A DNA stretch of 6,978 nucleotides from Calditrichia bacterium. Its GTDB lineage: Bacteria; Calditrichota; Calditrichia; Calditrichales; Calditrichaceae. Below the pieces are notes generated by a model. It saw only the letters and a program-made list of their open reading frames with translations. It searched no databases and had not been told where the DNA came from. A program made the position numbers and the translations under genes. Positions 4,849-6,978 of this stretch are shown here, one piece after another; within the stretch, counting starts at the first letter, position 1; every line of letters starts with the position of its first letter. Location: positions 1-6,978 of the forward strand of contig JALWEA010000573.1 of assembly GCA_027039465.1 (NCBI GenBank), in the 5' to 3' direction.

Positions 4849-6519
4849 TTGACCAAAAGGAACGGGGATATTCTCGAATCGAAATTCAATTTTTCTTCGG
4901 AATTAGCACGGGAAAATCGCACGTATTGGGAGAAAGAAAAAGAACGGATCAAAAACGAACGCAAAACCATCCATTTGGGCGGCGGCCCAAAAAATATCGA
5001 AAGACAACATGCCAAGAATCGTTTAACCGCCCGTGAACGCATCAAACATCTCCTTGATCCGAACAGTCCTTTCTTCGAATTGGGCACTTACGCCGCTTAT
5101 GATATGTATCGGGAATGGGGCGGTGCACCGGCCGCAGGAACGGTTTGCGGTTTGGGTTACGTGGAAGGGCGATTGGTAATGATTATTGCCAACGATGCCA
5201 CGGTTAAAGCCGGTTCCTTTTTTCCCATGACCGCCAAAAAAGTGATTCGCGCTCAAACCATCGCTTATAAAAATCATATTCCAACAATTTATCTGGTCGA
5301 TTCGGCCGGAATCTTTTTACCGTTGCAGGAAGATGTTTTTCCGGATCAGGACGATTTCGGTCGCGTATTTTATTTGAATGCCCGTATGAGCGCCAAAGGC
5401 ATTCCGCAAATTACGGCTATCATGGGCATGTGTGTGGCCGGCGGCGCCTATTTACCGGTTATGACCGATAAAATTCTAATGACAGAAGGCAGCGGTTTGT
5501 TTTTGGGAGGCCCGGCCTTGGTTAAAGCGGCCATCGGGCAGGTGGTTTCCGCGGAGGAATTGGGCGGGGCGCAAATGCATGCCGAAATCAGCGGAACGAT
5601 TGATTTTAAAGAACCCGATGATCCTTCCGCCTTAAAGCACATTCGTAAATTGGTACGCCAAATGGGTAATCCCAAGCCTTCGCCTATTCGTAAAATCGAA
5701 AGCCAGGATCCCAAATATCCCATTAGCGATTTGTACAAAATCATGCCGTTTAATCCGACGCAGGAATACGACACACGGGAGATCATTGCCCGCCTGGTGG
5801 ATAATTCCGAATTTATTGAATATCGCAAAGAATACGGTCAAACGCTGGTTTGCGGTTACGCGCACATCGGCGGCTATCCGGTGGGCATTATTGCCAACCA
5901 AAAAAAGCACATCCGCCGCAAAGGGAGACCGCCTGAATTCGGAGGCGTGATTTACACGGAAAGCGCCGAAAAAGCGGCCCGTTTCATTATGGATTGCAAT
6001 CAGAACAGTATTCCTTTACTGTTCATTCATGATGTGAATGGTTTTATGGTCGGCAAAGAAGCGGAGCAGAGCGGCATTATTAAAGCGGGCGCCAAAATGG
6101 TGAACGTGGTTTCCAATTCGGTGGTGCCTAAAATTTCATTAATTATCGGCGGCTCGTACGGCGCGGGCAATTACGCCATGTGCGGCAAGGCTTATGATCC
6201 CAATTTCATTTATTCCTGGCCCACGTCCAAATATGCGGTAATGGGTGGCGCGCAGGCCGCTAATACTTTGCTGGATTTAAAAGTGCGCCAGTTGGAACGC
6301 AGCGGTAAAAAACTGACCGATGAAGAGAAGCAGGAGCTATTCGAAACCATCAGCAAAACCTATCTCGAACAAACCGATCCGCGTTACGCCGCAGCCAGAC
6401 TTTGGGTGGACGAATTGATCCTGCCCGAAGAAACACGGGAACGCCTGATTGCATCGTTGCAGGCGGTGAGTTTAATTCCTGAATTTGAACCGTTCAATCC
6501 GGGAGTTATTCAAACATGA
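4849..6519 (+). CDS. mccB: Acyl-CoA carboxylase carboxyltransferase (beta) subunit, methylcrotonyl-CoA carboxylase type
   Basis: A 556-residue biotin-dependent carboxyltransferase. It moves the carboxyl group from biotin to an acyl-CoA, most likely 3-methylcrotonyl-CoA in leucine breakdown, in the cytoplasm with a biotin carboxylase/biotin carrier alpha subunit. Two crotonase-fold halves are visible. The N-terminal half has 'RLTARERI' (58-65), 'VDSAGIFLPLQEDVFPDQDDFG' (150-171), 'AGGAYLPVM' (197-205) and 'FLGGPALVKAAIG' (218-230). The C-terminal half has 'VNGFMVGKEAEQSGIIKAGAKM' (396-417) and 'SYGAGNYAMCGKAYDP' (436-451). The insertion near 478-510, the full length, and 'GGPALVKAAIGQVVSAEELGGA' point to the MCC rather than the propionyl- or acetyl-CoA type. 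Substrate is inferred, and geranyl-CoA or a broader acyl-CoA carboxylase remains possible. The stop overlaps the next start by ATGA. liuB is a synonym. Confidence 0.88.
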   Translation: MTKRNGDILESKFNFSSELARENRTYWEKEKERIKNERKTIHLGGGPKNIERQHAKNRLTARERIKHLLDPNSPFFELGTYAAYDMYREWGGAPAAGTVCGLGYVEGRLVMIIANDATVKAGSFFPMTAKKVIRAQTIAYKNHIPTIYLVDSAGIFLPLQEDVFPDQDDFGRVFYLNARMSAKGIPQITAIMGMCVAGGAYLPVMTDKILMTEGSGLFLGGPALVKAAIGQVVSAEELGGAQMHAEISGTIDFKEPDDPSALKHIRKLVRQMGNPKPSPIRKIESQDPKYPISDLYKIMPFNPTQEYDTREIIARLVDNSEFIEYRKEYGQTLVCGYAHIGGYPVGIIANQKKHIRRKGRPPEFGGVIYTESAEKAARFIMDCNQNSIPLLFIHDVNGFMVGKEAEQSGIIKAGAKMVNVVSNSVVPKISLIIGGSYGAGNYAMCGKAYDPNFIYSWPTSKYAVMGGAQAANTLLDLKVRQLERSGKKLTDEEKQELFETISKTYLEQTDPRYAAARLWVDELILPEETRERLIASLQAVSLIPEFEPFNPGVIQT

Positions 6520-6978
6520 GCGCTTCGTTTGAAACTATCCGGACGCAGGTTAACAATTGCGTGGGTGAAATCGTTCTGAATCGTCCCGAAAAACGCAATG
6601 CGCTGAATGCCAAAATGGTCGATGAGTTGCACACGATTTTTGCAGCCTGGGAAAAGGATGCGCACGTTAAAATAGTGCTGTTAAAAGGAGAGGGCAAAGC
6701 CTTTTGCAGCGGCGCCGATTTGGCGTATCTGCAGGAAATGCGGCATTTTGATTATCAAAAAAATTTGCAGGATTCGCGTGATTTGGGGCGCTTGTTTTTG
6801 CGGATTTACACCTTTCCCAAACCGGTTATTGCGCAGGTGGAAGGCCCTGCTTTGGCGGGCGGTTGCGGTTTGGCTTCGGTTTGTGATTTGATTATTGCTT
6901 CGGAAAATGCTAAATTTGGCTATCCGGAGGTTAAGATAGGTTTTGTCGCTGCTCTGGTTTCTACCTTCCTGATCCGCC
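6516..6978 (+). CDS. Enoyl-CoA hydratase/isomerase family protein, probable methylglutaconyl-CoA hydratase (3' end outside window)
   Basis: A 154-residue N-terminal part of a crotonase-fold protein cut by the window edge. 'LNRPEKRNALNAKMVDEL' (21-38) and 'KAFCSGADLAYL' (61-72) are typical; the latter supplies one oxyanion-hole amide near Ala67/Asp68. 'GPALAGGCGLASVCD' (110-124) supplies the other. 'FGYPEVKIGF' (134-143) carries Glu138, matching catalytic Glu164 of rat enoyl-CoA hydratase. Gly118 stands where that enzyme has Glu144. The ATG overlaps the carboxylase stop by four bases, so the two are translationally coupled. The partner gene suggests hydration of 3-methylglutaconyl-CoA to HMG-CoA in leucine degradation (a liuC/AUH role). 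That is inference from context and from similarity to 'AGGCGLA...PEVKIGF' crotonases. Confidence 0.85.
   Translation, partial: MSASFETIRTQVNNCVGEIVLNRPEKRNALNAKMVDELHTIFAAWEKDAHVKIVLLKGEGKAFCSGADLAYLQEMRHFDYQKNLQDSRDLGRLFLRIYTFPKPVIAQVEGPALAGGCGLASVCDLIIASENAKFGYPEVKIGFVAALVSTFLIR

Noticed and set aside
1..6978. CRISPR arrays, tRNA/rRNA genes, insertion sequences, phage genes
   Set aside because: No regular direct repeats, RNA-gene signatures, transposase motifs or terminal inverted repeats were seen by eye.

Overview
The window reads as chromosomal DNA from a Gram-negative bacterium of middling to low G+C. Two predicted lipoproteins and exported envelope proteins point to an outer membrane. 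Most genes have clear AAGGAG- or GGAGG-type ribosome binding sites, which argues against typical Bacteroidota. The acyl-CoA carboxylase and crotonase sequences nevertheless look like those of the wider Bacteroidota/Calditrichota/Ignavibacteriota group. Calditrichota or a relative is my best guess from style alone; no marker gene here proves it.

Region 1 (1-1389, all +) is an envelope and metal/redox stress group. It holds the C-terminal end of a Spy/CpxP-like periplasmic protein with an LTxxQ motif, then a strong hairpin terminator. Next come an exported protein with a C-terminal HMA-like fold that lacks the CxxC metal site, and a DUF302 protein. A long hairpin terminator closes the group. 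Region 2 (1493-1761, +) is a small decayed toxin-antitoxin locus: a Phd/YefM-like antitoxin C-terminus overlaps by ATGA a ParE/RelE-like toxin start that is interrupted by stops.

Region 3 (1771-2910, -) is a 7-bladed beta-propeller lactonase of the 6-phosphogluconolactonase (YbhE) family, here with an N-terminal export signal. It runs convergently into the toxin remnant and is divergent from region 4. Region 4 (3186-4663, +) carries an RlpA-like lipoprotein, a thioredoxin with a CVPC active site followed by a clear terminator, and the ribosome-assembly GTPase EngB (YihA/YsxC).

Region 5 (4849 to the end, +) is the start of a probable leucine/isovalerate degradation operon: a methylcrotonyl-CoA carboxylase-type carboxyltransferase subunit (TTG start), overlapped by ATGA with a crotonase that is cut by the window edge. 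Together they would carboxylate 3-methylcrotonyl-CoA and hydrate the resulting 3-methylglutaconyl-CoA. The biotin carboxylase partner is not in the window.

Most of the window is ordinary core and accessory gene content. I see no convincing new multi-gene system. The points most worth a second look are the toxin-antitoxin remnant, the metal-site-less HMA-like protein beside Spy-like and DUF302 genes, the exported lactonase with a possible second internal start, and the crotonase lacking one of the two classical catalytic glutamates.
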